Shown: positions 41,834 through 50,456 of the stretch, in pieces
Layout: the number at the start of each line of letters is the position of its first letter
Position numbering within the stretch: position 1 is the first letter of the stretch
Assembly: GCA_947474225.1 (NCBI GenBank)
Contig: CANJHS010000008.1
Coordinates: forward strand, 1-64,000
Direction: 5' to 3'
From: Roseiflexaceae bacterium
GTDB taxonomy: Bacteria > Chloroflexota > Chloroflexia > Chloroflexales > Roseiflexaceae
DNA length: 64,000 nt
Position numbers and translations under genes: made by a program
The notes under the pieces: generated by a model
Seen by the model: the letters and a program-made list of their open reading frames with translations, nothing else
Databases searched by the model: none
What the model was told of the DNA's origin: nothing

Positions 41834-42754
41834 CTAGGCGACAGGGTCGCCACGTTCAAACGAATAGACCGTAAGCGCAACAAACGCAAACCAGATTACA
41901 TCTGCCAAAAATAAATGCGTCAGTTGAATCCATATAGGCGCGAGTAACACCACATTCAACGTGCCCAAGCCAATTTGCAGTGCATACGACCCGTATAACA
42001 GCAGCGCGAACCGTTTGGTCTGTGTCGTCTGACGCATCGCCGCAAACGCCTGTGCCACCAGCACCATTACCAGGCCAGTCCCAATGGCAATTGCAGGGTG
42101 GGCCACACGCAACCGCAGGAGGAGATTCGAGGTTGGATCGAGCTCTTGCATCAACCCTTCTTTGAAGCTCATCGCAGGGAACAACGTATCACCCAATGCA
42201 GCAATACCGCCACTTGCACCCAACAACATCATCATAACCACACCGATGATTGCCCAGGTTTTGGCTGCGCGCGATACCTCCCATGTCGGTGCACGCACGC
42301 CCCGAACCCAAAAGCCAGTCATGATAATCGACGCCAGCAACAACAGGGTGTTGATCAGATGGAACGACATTGAGTACGCCCGTGTCATCGATGGATTGTG
42401 CGCGACGAGCTCTAGCAACACCAGCATTCCACCGAGTAATGCTTCGATAATGACAAAAACCAACGACGCGAACACACCCTTGCGCACGATATGTCCCTTG
42501 GGAAAAATGCGAAAGCCAATATACGTCATCGCCGCAATCATCACCAACAACAAACCACTGGTAATGCGGTGAGAAATTTCGATGATGGTCTCGAGCAGCG
42601 GCGCTCGTGGCAAAATTTCGCCGTTACACAGCGGCCAATGATTCCCACACCCGGCACCTGACCCGGTGGCACGTACGAAAGCCCCCCAGAGAATAACCAA
42701 CAATGTGTACCCAAATACGACCCACACATATCGCTCAAAGCGTTTGCTTGCCAT
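41834..42754 (-). CDS. ctaA: Heme A synthase (COX15/CtaA)
   Basis: 306-residue membrane enzyme that oxidises heme O to heme A for aa3-type cytochrome oxidases. About eight transmembrane segments are seen. The R-A-T-G-S-G-A-G-C-G-N-H-W-P-L-C-N-G segment at residues 23-40 contains the conserved Cys pair. Heme-ligand His residues occur in E-I-S-H-R near 57, M-S-F-H-L near 121, a His near 222 (V-A-H-P-A) and T-H-L-F-L-A near 278. The ATG at 42754 follows AAAGGTG. It is divergent from tsaE. Its presence implies aerobic respiration with heme A oxidases. Confidence 0.93.
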   Translation of the reverse strand: MASKRFERYVWVVFGYTLLVILWGAFVRATGSGAGCGNHWPLCNGEILPRAPLLETIIEISHRITSGLLLVMIAAMTYIGFRIFPKGHIVRKGVFASLVFVIIEALLGGMLVLLELVAHNPSMTRAYSMSFHLINTLLLLASIIMTGFWVRGVRAPTWEVSRAAKTWAIIGVVMMMLLGASGGIAALGDTLFPAMSFKEGLMQELDPTSNLLLRLRVAHPAIAIGTGLVMVLVAQAFAAMRQTTQTKRFALLLYGSYALQIGLGTLNVVLLAPIWIQLTHLFLADVIWFAFVALTVYSFERGDPVA

Positions 42755-42857
42755 ATTGTTACACCTTTCACAACCAATAATGGCGCAATTGTAGCCCAGA
42801 CACGGCGATTCCGCAAACCGCTGGGTGTCCACGACACGCACCTGCTAAAATGCATAT

Positions 42858-43355
42858 ATGGATAGTTCCAAACTCACCTACAACATGACCGAGATTGCTC
42901 AAACAATCGCATTTGGTCTCTGCATAGGCGCACTGCTCATCCCAAGCGATCTCATTCTGCTGTCGGGCGGACTGGGGGCCGGCAAGACGCATCTCTCAAA
43001 AGGAATCGTTGCTGGTATGGGCAGTCGTGATATCGTCACCAGCCCGACGTATATTTTCATCAACGAATACCGCTTACCCGCACGCGGCGTTGCCTATCAT
43101 GCCGACCTTTATCGTATCGAAGATCCCAATGAACTTGCCTCAATCGGGCTCGACGACGCGTTGAATGGCCACGGCGCATGCATCATTGAGTGGCCCGAAC
43201 GCGATCCCAGTCTTGCCACACTTCCGCATTTGGCGATCACCCTTACACCGAACGCTGCCACGAGCCGGCTACTCACACTGCAAGCCCACGGCCCACGGGC
43301 ATTCCTCCTACTTAGAGAAATCCAAGCGACGTGGCAACAGGGAGATACGGTATGA
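42858..43355 (+). CDS. tsaE: tRNA t6A biosynthesis ATPase TsaE
   Basis: 165-residue ATPase needed for the t6A37 modification of ANN-decoding tRNAs, working with TsaB, TsaC and TsaD. It has Walker A G-G-L-G-A-G-K-T-H near 37-45, S-P-T-Y near 64, D-L-Y-R-I near 84-88 and a C-terminal I-I-E-W-P-E-R near 113-119. All of these are TsaE marks. It overlaps tsaB by 4 bp, the common tsaE-tsaB arrangement. Confidence 0.95.
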   Translation: MDSSKLTYNMTEIAQTIAFGLCIGALLIPSDLILLSGGLGAGKTHLSKGIVAGMGSRDIVTSPTYIFINEYRLPARGVAYHADLYRIEDPNELASIGLDDALNGHGACIIEWPERDPSLATLPHLAITLTPNAATSRLLTLQAHGPRAFLLLREIQATWQQGDTV

Positions 43356-43975
43356 TGCTGACCATCGACACCAGCGGTACACTCAGTGGACTCGCCATCA
43401 CGGATGGTCAACGTGTGTTGGCCGAGCTCCAGTGGCAGAGCGGCCGCCGTCACAGCGAACAGGTGCTCCCGCAACTCGATGCCCTCTGTCGGCTTGTCGA
43501 GATCACCCCGCAACAGATAGGCCACATTGCAGTAGCACTCGGCCCAGGCAGCTGGAGTGGTATCCGTGTAGGCATCAGCATTGCGAAGGGATTGACCCTC
43601 GCGACTGATGCCACTATCATCGGCGTCGCCTCTCTCGATGCGATTGCATGGAGCCACCGTGGGAACGAATGTCAGGCAGTTATCGCACTCGGACGAGGTC
43701 GCTACGCCGTCGCCACATACCCCGCCACTGATTGGGCCCCGGGCAGCATCAGCGCAACCAATGTAGCCGTAATTGAACCGCTCACAAGCGGACCGTTGCT
43801 CTGTGATAGCGACACCGCAGCCGCAATCCATATCGTTCACCCAACGGTGACACCACACATCATCTGGCCACGCCCACTCACGTACGCACAGATTGCCGCC
43901 GCGTTGCTTCGACAGCCTGCCCCCACTCCGTTCACGTGTGAACCCATCTACCTCGGGGACCCGGTCCAACGATGA
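43352..43975 (+). CDS. tsaB: tRNA t6A biosynthesis protein TsaB
   Basis: 207-residue ASKHA-fold protein, the scaffold partner of TsaD in t6A formation. Seen are the N-terminal L-T-I-D-T-S-G-T-L near 3-11, H-S-E-Q-V-L-P near 34, and G-P-G-S-W-S-G-I-R-V-G near 65-75, the glycine-rich motif of TsaB. The ATG at 43352 forms an ATGA overlap with tsaE and the 3' end likewise overlaps the following subtilase gene, so all three are cotranslated. Confidence 0.94.
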   Translation: MMLTIDTSGTLSGLAITDGQRVLAELQWQSGRRHSEQVLPQLDALCRLVEITPQQIGHIAVALGPGSWSGIRVGISIAKGLTLATDATIIGVASLDAIAWSHRGNECQAVIALGRGRYAVATYPATDWAPGSISATNVAVIEPLTSGPLLCDSDTAAAIHIVHPTVTPHIIWPRPLTYAQIAAALLRQPAPTPFTCEPIYLGDPVQR

Positions 43976-44967
43976 TGCAGACGCACCGCCGCATTCTCAT
44001 CCAATCTTTGGTTGCGCTCGTGTTGGGGATTCGCGTGTCCAGCAGCACTCCGATTACGGGACAGCCTGTGCTGATGCGCGCCCAGTTTGCCAAACCAATC
44101 ACCGTGCACACACAACCGTGGTATCTCGATCGTATCGGTGCACCACACTCTCGGATCGTACCGTACCCGTCCATTATTGTCGCTGTCATAGACGATGGTA
44201 TCGATGCCGGCGCTCCGCAACTCGACGGTCAAATCATCGGTATCGTCAACATCGTCGCACCAGATCAACTACGAGACGAGAGTGGGCACGGTACACACAC
44301 TGCAGGGATTATCGCGGCACGTCCCGGCAGCAGCGGCATCCGTGGAATTTGCGATGCATGCCAACTGCTCATCATCAAAGCAATCACGAACACTGGGTAC
44401 GGTAGCGACCTGACCGTCGCTCGTGCAATCACTATTGCGATCGAGCGCGGTGCACGTGTCATCAACTTGAGTATCGGTGGCACTGCAGATACTCCAGCAA
44501 TCCGTCGTGCTGTCGCCGACGCAATCGCCCATGACATCGTCGTCGTCGCAGCCGCGGGCAATGTAACCAGCACCGGCCCCCATCGTTATTACCCCGCGGC
44601 CTACCCCGAAGTGATTGCAGTGAGCGCAATCGATCACGAGAACCGCAAGGCGTCGTTTGCGACGACCGATCGAGCAATAGACCTTGTCGCACCGGGTGTC
44701 GACATCGCAAATATCGATACTAGTGCCGACGGTATTGGTGTGACGCAGGGCACCAGCACTGCTGCACCGCAGGTCAGCGCTGCAGCGGCACTCCTCCGCG
44801 CTCGTTACCCCATGGTTTCCGCAATGGGTATTCGCAGAGCGCTCCTCAGCGCATCCATCGACCTCGGCCCACCGGGACGAGACGACACATTTGGCTATGG
44901 TTTGCTCAACATACCACGGGCGTTCGCTGTCTTGCAGCGCTCCACGACCCGTGCGAATCAGCGCTGA
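43972..44967 (+). CDS. Subtilisin-like serine protease (S8)
   Basis: 331 residues. An N-terminal hydrophobic stretch (I-L-I-Q-S-L-V-A-L-V-L-G-I) suggests export. The S8 triad is complete: Asp in A-V-I-D-D-G-I near residue 74, His in S-G-H-G-T-H-T-A-G-I near 106-115, and Ser in G-T-S-T-A-A-P-Q-V near 261. N-L-S-I-G-G and A-A-A-G-N (oxyanion region) are also present. A propeptide is very short or absent. It overlaps tsaB by 4 bp; a functional link to t6A synthesis is not implied. Confidence 0.92.
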   Translation: MMQTHRRILIQSLVALVLGIRVSSSTPITGQPVLMRAQFAKPITVHTQPWYLDRIGAPHSRIVPYPSIIVAVIDDGIDAGAPQLDGQIIGIVNIVAPDQLRDESGHGTHTAGIIAARPGSSGIRGICDACQLLIIKAITNTGYGSDLTVARAITIAIERGARVINLSIGGTADTPAIRRAVADAIAHDIVVVAAAGNVTSTGPHRYYPAAYPEVIAVSAIDHENRKASFATTDRAIDLVAPGVDIANIDTSADGIGVTQGTSTAAPQVSAAAALLRARYPMVSAMGIRRALLSASIDLGPPGRDDTFGYGLLNIPRAFAVLQRSTTRANQR

Positions 44968-44973
44968 ACACGG

Positions 44974-46224
44974 TTACGTTGGCGCTGACATGACCGCATG
45001 TGCCGCCCGTTCGCCACTGAGCATTGCCGCATTGATACTGCTCGCAACCGTGTACTCACCCGCCAGATAGAGCCCGGTGATCGCTGTCCGTGCGCCAGGT
45101 AACGTCGCATGGATCCCCGGTGGCTGTGCAAACTGGGCGTAGGGGATGCGATACATACGCAACCGCTTATAGGCGGCCAAGACCGTGGGTTGCCCGATGA
45201 TTTGTACGAGATCATCCTCGGCGCGCGTATAGCACTGTGCATCCGATTCGCCGGGATTCCCCAATACGGTCGCACTCAATAAGTGCATCCCGGGCGGGGC
45301 GTACTCTGGCGCAACCGCGGTCATCTGCATTGCGTTATTGACATAGGCATCTGGGGCGGCATTCAGCCAGAGTTTTTTTTGGGTCGTTAACGCTTTGGTG
45401 CCTGCCCAATACAAAGTCACGGTACTCATGGCAGTCGTATCCAATGAAAGCCCTGACAATTCCTGCGCAATCGGCGCTGAGACTGCCAAAATGACCGCAT
45501 CTGCGTCGCGCTCGCTGCCATCCTCCAACACAACCCCACTGACCCGTTCTTCCGTCATTCGCAGGCGTTTGACGAGTTGCTTACATTCGACCACTACTCC
45601 ATGGGCCAATTGCGTCGCCAAAGCTCCCATGCCCGTCGCAGGTACGACCGTACGCCCAGCCGCCAGCATCTTGAAGTCATAGAGGAAGCACTTCGCGCTC
45701 GTTTGCAGACCCCGATCCAAAAATATTCCGCCGTAGAAAGGAGCAAAAAATCGCTCGATTGTCTGTGCCGCAAACCCATATTCCTCGAGATATGCCTGTG
45801 TCGTCTGGTCAGGTTGCGCCTGGATTGCTGCAAATGGCGTGCGCGCCACTTGTAGTCGCAGTGCCAAAATCCGCAGTTTGTCTACCGTCGACACACTGTC
45901 TGCCCACAGTGCCGGCCAGGCAGAACGCCAATCGCGGAGGGGGTCTGTCAACACGGTGCGCTTGCCATCGCGTGCGACTACTGCGCCGGGATCAAATGCA
46001 CGCAACTGCAACGCGTCATAATCGAGCCAACGCCGCACCGCTGGATATGCGTCAAATAAGACTTGGAATCCTCGATCGAGAGAAAACCCCTCGACCATAT
46101 CCGTCCGCACACGGCCGCCGACGCCATCACTTGCCTCAAACACTGTCACCTGGACTCCTGCACGTAACAATGACCGTGCACATGTCAACCCTGACATCCC
46201 GGCACCCACGATGATGACGTGCAT
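44974..46224 (-). CDS. FAD-dependent amine oxidase/protoporphyrinogen oxidase-like protein
   Basis: 416-residue flavoprotein with the N-terminal dinucleotide fold V-I-I-V-G-A-G-M-S-G-L near residues 3-13, E-A-S-D-G-V-G-G-R near 31-39 and R-G-F-Q-V-L near 52, as in the COG1232 flavin amine oxidase group. The C-terminal L-Y-L-A-G-E-Y-T-V-A-S-S-I-N-A-A near 386-401 is the second FAD contact. These relatives include HemY-like, carotenoid-desaturase-like and monoamine oxidases, and the substrate is not clear. The ATG at 46224 follows AGAGGGAG. It is divergent from the gene at 46307, with CTCGT-N6-ACGAG (46250-46265) between. Confidence 0.87.
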   Translation of the reverse strand: MHVIIVGAGMSGLTCARSLLRAGVQVTVFEASDGVGGRVRTDMVEGFSLDRGFQVLFDAYPAVRRWLDYDALQLRAFDPGAVVARDGKRTVLTDPLRDWRSAWPALWADSVSTVDKLRILALRLQVARTPFAAIQAQPDQTTQAYLEEYGFAAQTIERFFAPFYGGIFLDRGLQTSAKCFLYDFKMLAAGRTVVPATGMGALATQLAHGVVVECKQLVKRLRMTEERVSGVVLEDGSERDADAVILAVSAPIAQELSGLSLDTTAMSTVTLYWAGTKALTTQKKLWLNAAPDAYVNNAMQMTAVAPEYAPPGMHLLSATVLGNPGESDAQCYTRAEDDLVQIIGQPTVLAAYKRLRMYRIPYAQFAQPPGIHATLPGARTAITGLYLAGEYTVASSINAAMLSGERAAHAVMSAPT

Positions 46225-46306
46225 ATCGACTCCCTCTGCCTGTGTCCCTCTCGTCATTATACGAGTGGTGGTATCATATCGATGTTCAAAATAGTGGAGT
46301 ATCAAC

Positions 46307-47056
46307 ATGCAACCCATCTGTTTGCAGCTCTATACCCTGCGCGACGCCATGAGCGCCGATTGGAAGGGTACCCTCAAGCGCGTCGCCGATATCGGCTATG
46401 CCGGGGTCGAAATCGTGTATTCACACGACGTACCGATTGCCTCACTGCGCACCGAACTCGAAGCAAATCAACTGCGCGTTTCGGGCGCACATGTCGGCAT
46501 CAATTACCTCCGAGACAATCTCGAAGGTGTCATCAACGACATCATAGCCCTCGGCGGATCGTATGTTGTATGCCCTTGGATGGCCCCCACAGACCGTGGT
46601 GGTGCCGCCGAATGGCGCGCCTTTATGCACGAATTCGAACAGTACGGCGAACACTGCCGCAATGCAGGGATCCAGTTCCTCTATCACCACCATGACTTCG
46701 AACTTGCACCACTCGGCGATACCAATGCGTTGACTATCTTGCTCGACGAGAGCAAAGCCGGCACCATCAACGCCGAACTCGACGTCTATTGGATTGCCTA
46801 CGCCGGCATGGACCCCATCTCACTGATCAACAAATACCACGGTCGCGTCCCGTGTGTCCATCTCAAAGATATGCAAGCGACCTCACGCACCTTCGCCGAA
46901 GTCGGCCATGGCACGCTCGATATTGACGGCATTCTGAAAGCAGCCGATGCAGCCGGGACACGTTGGCTTATCGTCGAACAAGATGTCTGCCAGCGAGATC
47001 CCTTCGAGAGCGTTGCGATGAGCTATGCATGGCTGAAGAAGCACGGCCGCGCATAG
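46307..47056 (+). CDS. Sugar phosphate isomerase/epimerase-like TIM barrel protein
   Basis: 249-residue AP-endonuclease-2-family barrel. Y-T-L-R-D-A-M near residue 10, G-Y-A-G-V-E near 33-38, Y-H-H-H-D-F-E near 125-131 (metal and substrate residues), E-L-D-V-Y-W near 160, C-V-H-L-K-D-M near 184-190, and V-E-Q-D near 224 are all typical of this isomerase/epimerase family (myo-inositol catabolism, hydroxypyruvate isomerase, tagatose epimerase relatives). Substrate is undetermined. A strong terminator follows. Confidence 0.9.
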   Translation: MQPICLQLYTLRDAMSADWKGTLKRVADIGYAGVEIVYSHDVPIASLRTELEANQLRVSGAHVGINYLRDNLEGVINDIIALGGSYVVCPWMAPTDRGGAAEWRAFMHEFEQYGEHCRNAGIQFLYHHHDFELAPLGDTNALTILLDESKAGTINAELDVYWIAYAGMDPISLINKYHGRVPCVHLKDMQATSRTFAEVGHGTLDIDGILKAADAAGTRWLIVEQDVCQRDPFESVAMSYAWLKKHGRA

Positions 47057-47066
47057 GTTCACGACA

Positions 47067-47104
47067 ACACACACTTCCCGAACATTCGGGAGGTGTGTGT
47101 TTTT
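47067..47104 (+). terminator. Intrinsic terminator
   Basis: ACACACACTTCCCG pairs with CGGGAGGTGTGTGT (one wobble), followed by a run of five T. It starts 10 bp after the TIM-barrel gene's stop. Confidence 0.9.
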
Positions 47105-47173
47105 ATGCTCAGCATTTTCTCATCTTTGAATTCAAGAAAACGCATCTAATACAGCGTATGATTTATATATTGT

Positions 47174-47233
47174 ACAGGCGGCAATGCAGGCGTTTGTGTA
47201 GAGATATCTCGCCCTGCATGTGCCTGTTTTTTT
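47174..47233 (+). terminator. Hairpin with T-run in the RND-pump leader (attenuator-like)
   Basis: CAGGC (47175-47179) and ATGCAGG (47184-47190) pair with CCTGCAT (47213-47219) and GCCTG (47222-47226). The loop contains the palindrome GAGATATCTC. Seven T follow at 47227-47233. It lies 51 bp before the pump gene and downstream of a separate terminator, so it looks like an attenuator for a transcript beginning near 47160, or a second terminator. Confidence 0.6.
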
Positions 47234-47247
47234 GTGGTATGTTATAT

Positions 47248-47263
47248 TGTGAAGATAATCACA
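47248..47263. promoter_or_regulatory. CRP/FNR-type palindrome before the RND pump
   Basis: TGTGA-N6-TCACA, exactly the consensus half-sites and spacing of CRP-family regulators. It lies just after TTATATT (possible -10, 47242-47248) and before the AGGGGAG ribosome-binding site. At this position a bound protein would hinder transcription rather than activate it. Confidence 0.45.
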
Positions 47264-47283
47264 TCTAAGTAGGGGAGTAGTGC

Positions 47284-50200
47284 ATGGCGCCAAAACCGCG
47301 CGAAATGCTCAAGGGCATGGCGATTTCAGATACCGCCATCCGGCAGCCAGTCTTCATCACTATGTTGATGTTGTTGGCTGTGACTTTTGGCATCCTTTCG
47401 TATACGAGCATTCCGGTCAATCTGCTCCCCGAAATAAGTGTTCCGATTGTGGCCGTGACCATTAGTTACCCCGGCGCCGGACCAAACAGTGTGGTCGAAC
47501 AAGTCGGCAAGCCGGTCGAACAGGTCATCAACACCATCAGCGGGATCAAACATATTACATCAACGTCATCCGACGGTCAGGTTATTTTCGTGCTCGAATT
47601 CAACGAGAGCACCAATGTATCACAGGCCGAAACCGATGTCCGTGAGAAAATAAACACGATCCGCAACTCTCTCCCCAAAGATATCCGTGAGCCTATTTTT
47701 GCGCGTTTCGATCCCAATCAGGCAGCCATTGTATCGATTGCCATTTCGCCGGTCGAAAACATCGATGCGCTCGTACTGCGGGATCGCATCACGGACGAAA
47801 TAGTGCCGCGCCTCCAGCGAGCCACCGGCGTCGGTTCAATCTCGATAAATGGCGGATTGACCCGCCAAATCAATGTATCGATGAAGCTCGACAAACTGCA
47901 GGCATATGGACTCATCCCAGCGCAGCTTATCGGCGCCCTGCAATCCGCCAATGCAAACCTCGGCCTCGGTTCCATGAGCGCCGGTACCCAAGATATCAAT
48001 CTGCGCGCACCGAGTATGCTCACCAGCATCGAGGATATCGGCAAAATCCAAATTACCGGTACTAACTACACCATCGCCGATGTCGCTTCTGTCGAAGAAG
48101 GCATTGCCGACCGCCTCAACTATACTCGGCTCGACGGCAAAGATACCATCATCCTCGACGTCCGCAAGCAATCGGGTACTAACACGGTGCAGGTCGCTGA
48201 CGCAGTCAAAACCGCACTCAAAACAGCCTTCGAAAAACGCACTGACATGCAATATATCATCCCACGCGACCAATCCGTCGCAGTGAGTGAAGCCGTCATC
48301 AGTTCGCTCGAAGAGCTCGTCTTTGCCTCCATTGCTGCATTGCTCGTCGTCTTTGCGTTCTTCCGCGACATACGTAACACGCTTATCACGATGGCGGGAT
48401 TGCCCATCATCTTGATTGCGACGTTCATATTCCTGCCGATGTTTGGGTTGACCATCAACTTGATTACCCTGCTGGCGCTCTCGCTTGCAGTCGGATTAGT
48501 CATCGACGACGCCATCGTGGTCCGTGAAAACATCTTTCGACATACACTACGTGGCGAGACAGTTCGCGCTGCAGCCAGTCGCGGCACGGCCGAGGTCTCT
48601 CTCTCCGTGTTGGCAATGACCTTGACCATCGTGGCGGTATTTGTACCGGTCACCTTTGCGACCGGCACAACGGGCATCATCTTCAAGTCGTTCGGGATTA
48701 CCGTGGCAGTTGCCATGATGATTTCGCTCATCGAAGCATTTACCTTTGCGCCAATGTTGTCAGCCAATTTGTTCCGCACGCAAGTCCAGAAGCTGTTAGG
48801 TAAGAAGCCCACAGGGCCAGCCTACGACCACGATGACCCCAATGCGTCGTTGCTCCACGAAGCCGAAGAAGATCCAGGCAAACTCGGTGCATGGTACGGC
48901 AAACAACTCGCCTCGACATTGTCCACTCGCCGCAATCGAATCCTGGTGATGGTGGCAGCACTCCTTGTGCTCGTCCTGAGCTTTGGTGTTGCAAGTCAAC
49001 TCAAGTTTACATTCTTCCCCACCGAAGATCCCCACGAGTACATTGTCGGATTCGAGCTCGCACCAGGCACCAATTTGGCCGAGACAGATCGCGTGGCCCA
49101 TCAAGCAGAGCAGATTCTGATGGCCGAAGAAAACGTGACGTCGGTTATCTCGACCGTTGGTTTCGTCGGCAATCCCGAGCGTGCCGAATTCAGTGTCAAA
49201 CTCAAGGGCAAAACCGCTACGGTGGCAGCCCAACAGGCAGTACGACCAAAGTTAGCGTTTGTACCGAATTTGTCGTTCGGTACCCCGAGCTTCCAGGGAT
49301 CGAGCACATCGGTTACCGGCCGCACCCTGCAGGTCAGTCTACAGACGAATAAATCAGTAGAATCATTGGCACCGCTCGTCGAGGCCCTCAAGGCAGACAT
49401 GGGAGCGACAACCGGTATCGTCGATATCGCCACCAACTATACCAGTGGCAAACCCGAATTACGTCTGCTCGCAGACCCGGCCCGCATCGGTGACCTCGGG
49501 TTGACCAATGCAGACATCGCATCGTCGGTCCGCGCCCTCATCAACGGCGAGCGCGCAACCGTGCTCCGTCGTGATGGCAAAGACACCGACATCGTTGTCA
49601 GACTTGCCCCGGCTGATCGCCAGAATCCCGCCGCCTTGGGTGACATTGTCATCCCAACCCGCAGTGGATCTGTTACCCTCAACTCACTCGGCAAATTCGA
49701 GCTTGCCTCCAGTCCTGTCAGCATTCGCCGTTACGACCGGTTGACGCAGATTATCGTCGGCGCCAATCTACAAAAGCTCAACACCGCAGATGCACAAAAG
49801 CGCATCACTGAATTCATGAATGCCCAGAAACTGCCCGCTGATATTGTCTGGAGCTTTACCGGCGTGGTGCAGCAGCAGACCGAAGGCTTTACCTCACTGT
49901 TCATTGCCATGTTGCTGTCAGTGTTGTTCGTCTACATGGTGCTGGCATCGCAATTCGGGTCGTTTACGCAACCGCTCGTGATCATGTTGGCTATGCCGTT
50001 TAGCTTCATCGGTGCATTTATCGGCCTGCTCCTGACCAACACCGACCTCGACATCACCGGCATGATTGGCTTGATCCTCTTGCTCGGTCTGGTCACCAAG
50101 AATTCGATTCTCCTTGTCGACTTCACCAACAAGCTACGTGCCGCCGGCATGGAAAAACACGAAGCGCTACGCGTGGCTGGTTCAGTCCGTCTGCGGCCCA

Positions 50201-50424
50201 TCTTGATGACCACCTTCGCGATCGTGGCAGGCGCACTTCCAGTCGCCATGGGTATTCACATTATCGGTACGGGCCAGGGCAGTGAATTCCGGCGCGGTCT
50301 GGCGACCGTTCTCATCGGCGGTTTGACGACCTCGATGGTGCTGACGTTGTTTGTTGTGCCGGCTGCATACAGCCTGCTCGATTCTCTGGCATCACGCTTC
50401 AGCCGCAAACCTGCACAAGACTAA
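47284..50424 (+). CDS. RND-family efflux transporter (AcrB/HAE-like)
   Basis: 1046-residue inner-membrane RND pump, proton-driven export of drugs, lipids or other hydrophobic compounds. It has 12 transmembrane segments and two large periplasmic loops. T-I-L/V-type signature L-S-L-A-V-G-L-V-I-D-D-A-I-V-V-R-E-N near residues 399-415 has the proton-relay Asp pair, and L-L-G-L-V-T-K-N-S-I-L-L-V-D near 936-950 has the relay Lys. The extended substrate loop includes F-F-P-T-E-D-P-H-E-Y near 577. Adaptor gene follows by 32 bp; no outer-membrane channel gene is present, consistent with a Chloroflexota-type envelope. Confidence 0.95.
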   Translation: MAPKPREMLKGMAISDTAIRQPVFITMLMLLAVTFGILSYTSIPVNLLPEISVPIVAVTISYPGAGPNSVVEQVGKPVEQVINTISGIKHITSTSSDGQVIFVLEFNESTNVSQAETDVREKINTIRNSLPKDIREPIFARFDPNQAAIVSIAISPVENIDALVLRDRITDEIVPRLQRATGVGSISINGGLTRQINVSMKLDKLQAYGLIPAQLIGALQSANANLGLGSMSAGTQDINLRAPSMLTSIEDIGKIQITGTNYTIADVASVEEGIADRLNYTRLDGKDTIILDVRKQSGTNTVQVADAVKTALKTAFEKRTDMQYIIPRDQSVAVSEAVISSLEELVFASIAALLVVFAFFRDIRNTLITMAGLPIILIATFIFLPMFGLTINLITLLALSLAVGLVIDDAIVVRENIFRHTLRGETVRAAASRGTAEVSLSVLAMTLTIVAVFVPVTFATGTTGIIFKSFGITVAVAMMISLIEAFTFAPMLSANLFRTQVQKLLGKKPTGPAYDHDDPNASLLHEAEEDPGKLGAWYGKQLASTLSTRRNRILVMVAALLVLVLSFGVASQLKFTFFPTEDPHEYIVGFELAPGTNLAETDRVAHQAEQILMAEENVTSVISTVGFVGNPERAEFSVKLKGKTATVAAQQAVRPKLAFVPNLSFGTPSFQGSSTSVTGRTLQVSLQTNKSVESLAPLVEALKADMGATTGIVDIATNYTSGKPELRLLADPARIGDLGLTNADIASSVRALINGERATVLRRDGKDTDIVVRLAPADRQNPAALGDIVIPTRSGSVTLNSLGKFELASSPVSIRRYDRLTQIIVGANLQKLNTADAQKRITEFMNAQKLPADIVWSFTGVVQQQTEGFTSLFIAMLLSVLFVYMVLASQFGSFTQPLVIMLAMPFSFIGAFIGLLLTNTDLDITGMIGLILLLGLVTKNSILLVDFTNKLRAAGMEKHEALRVAGSVRLRPILMTTFAIVAGALPVAMGIHIIGTGQGSEFRRGLATVLIGGLTTSMVLTLFVVPAAYSLLDSLASRFSRKPAQD

Positions 50425-50456
50425 TATTTCGCAATTCCGACGAAAGGACCGCATAC

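Noticed and set aside
46250-46265. CTCGT-N6-ACGAG operator between divergent genes
   Set aside because: Five-base arms are too short to support a binding-site claim alone; mentioned only in the neighbouring gene's entry.
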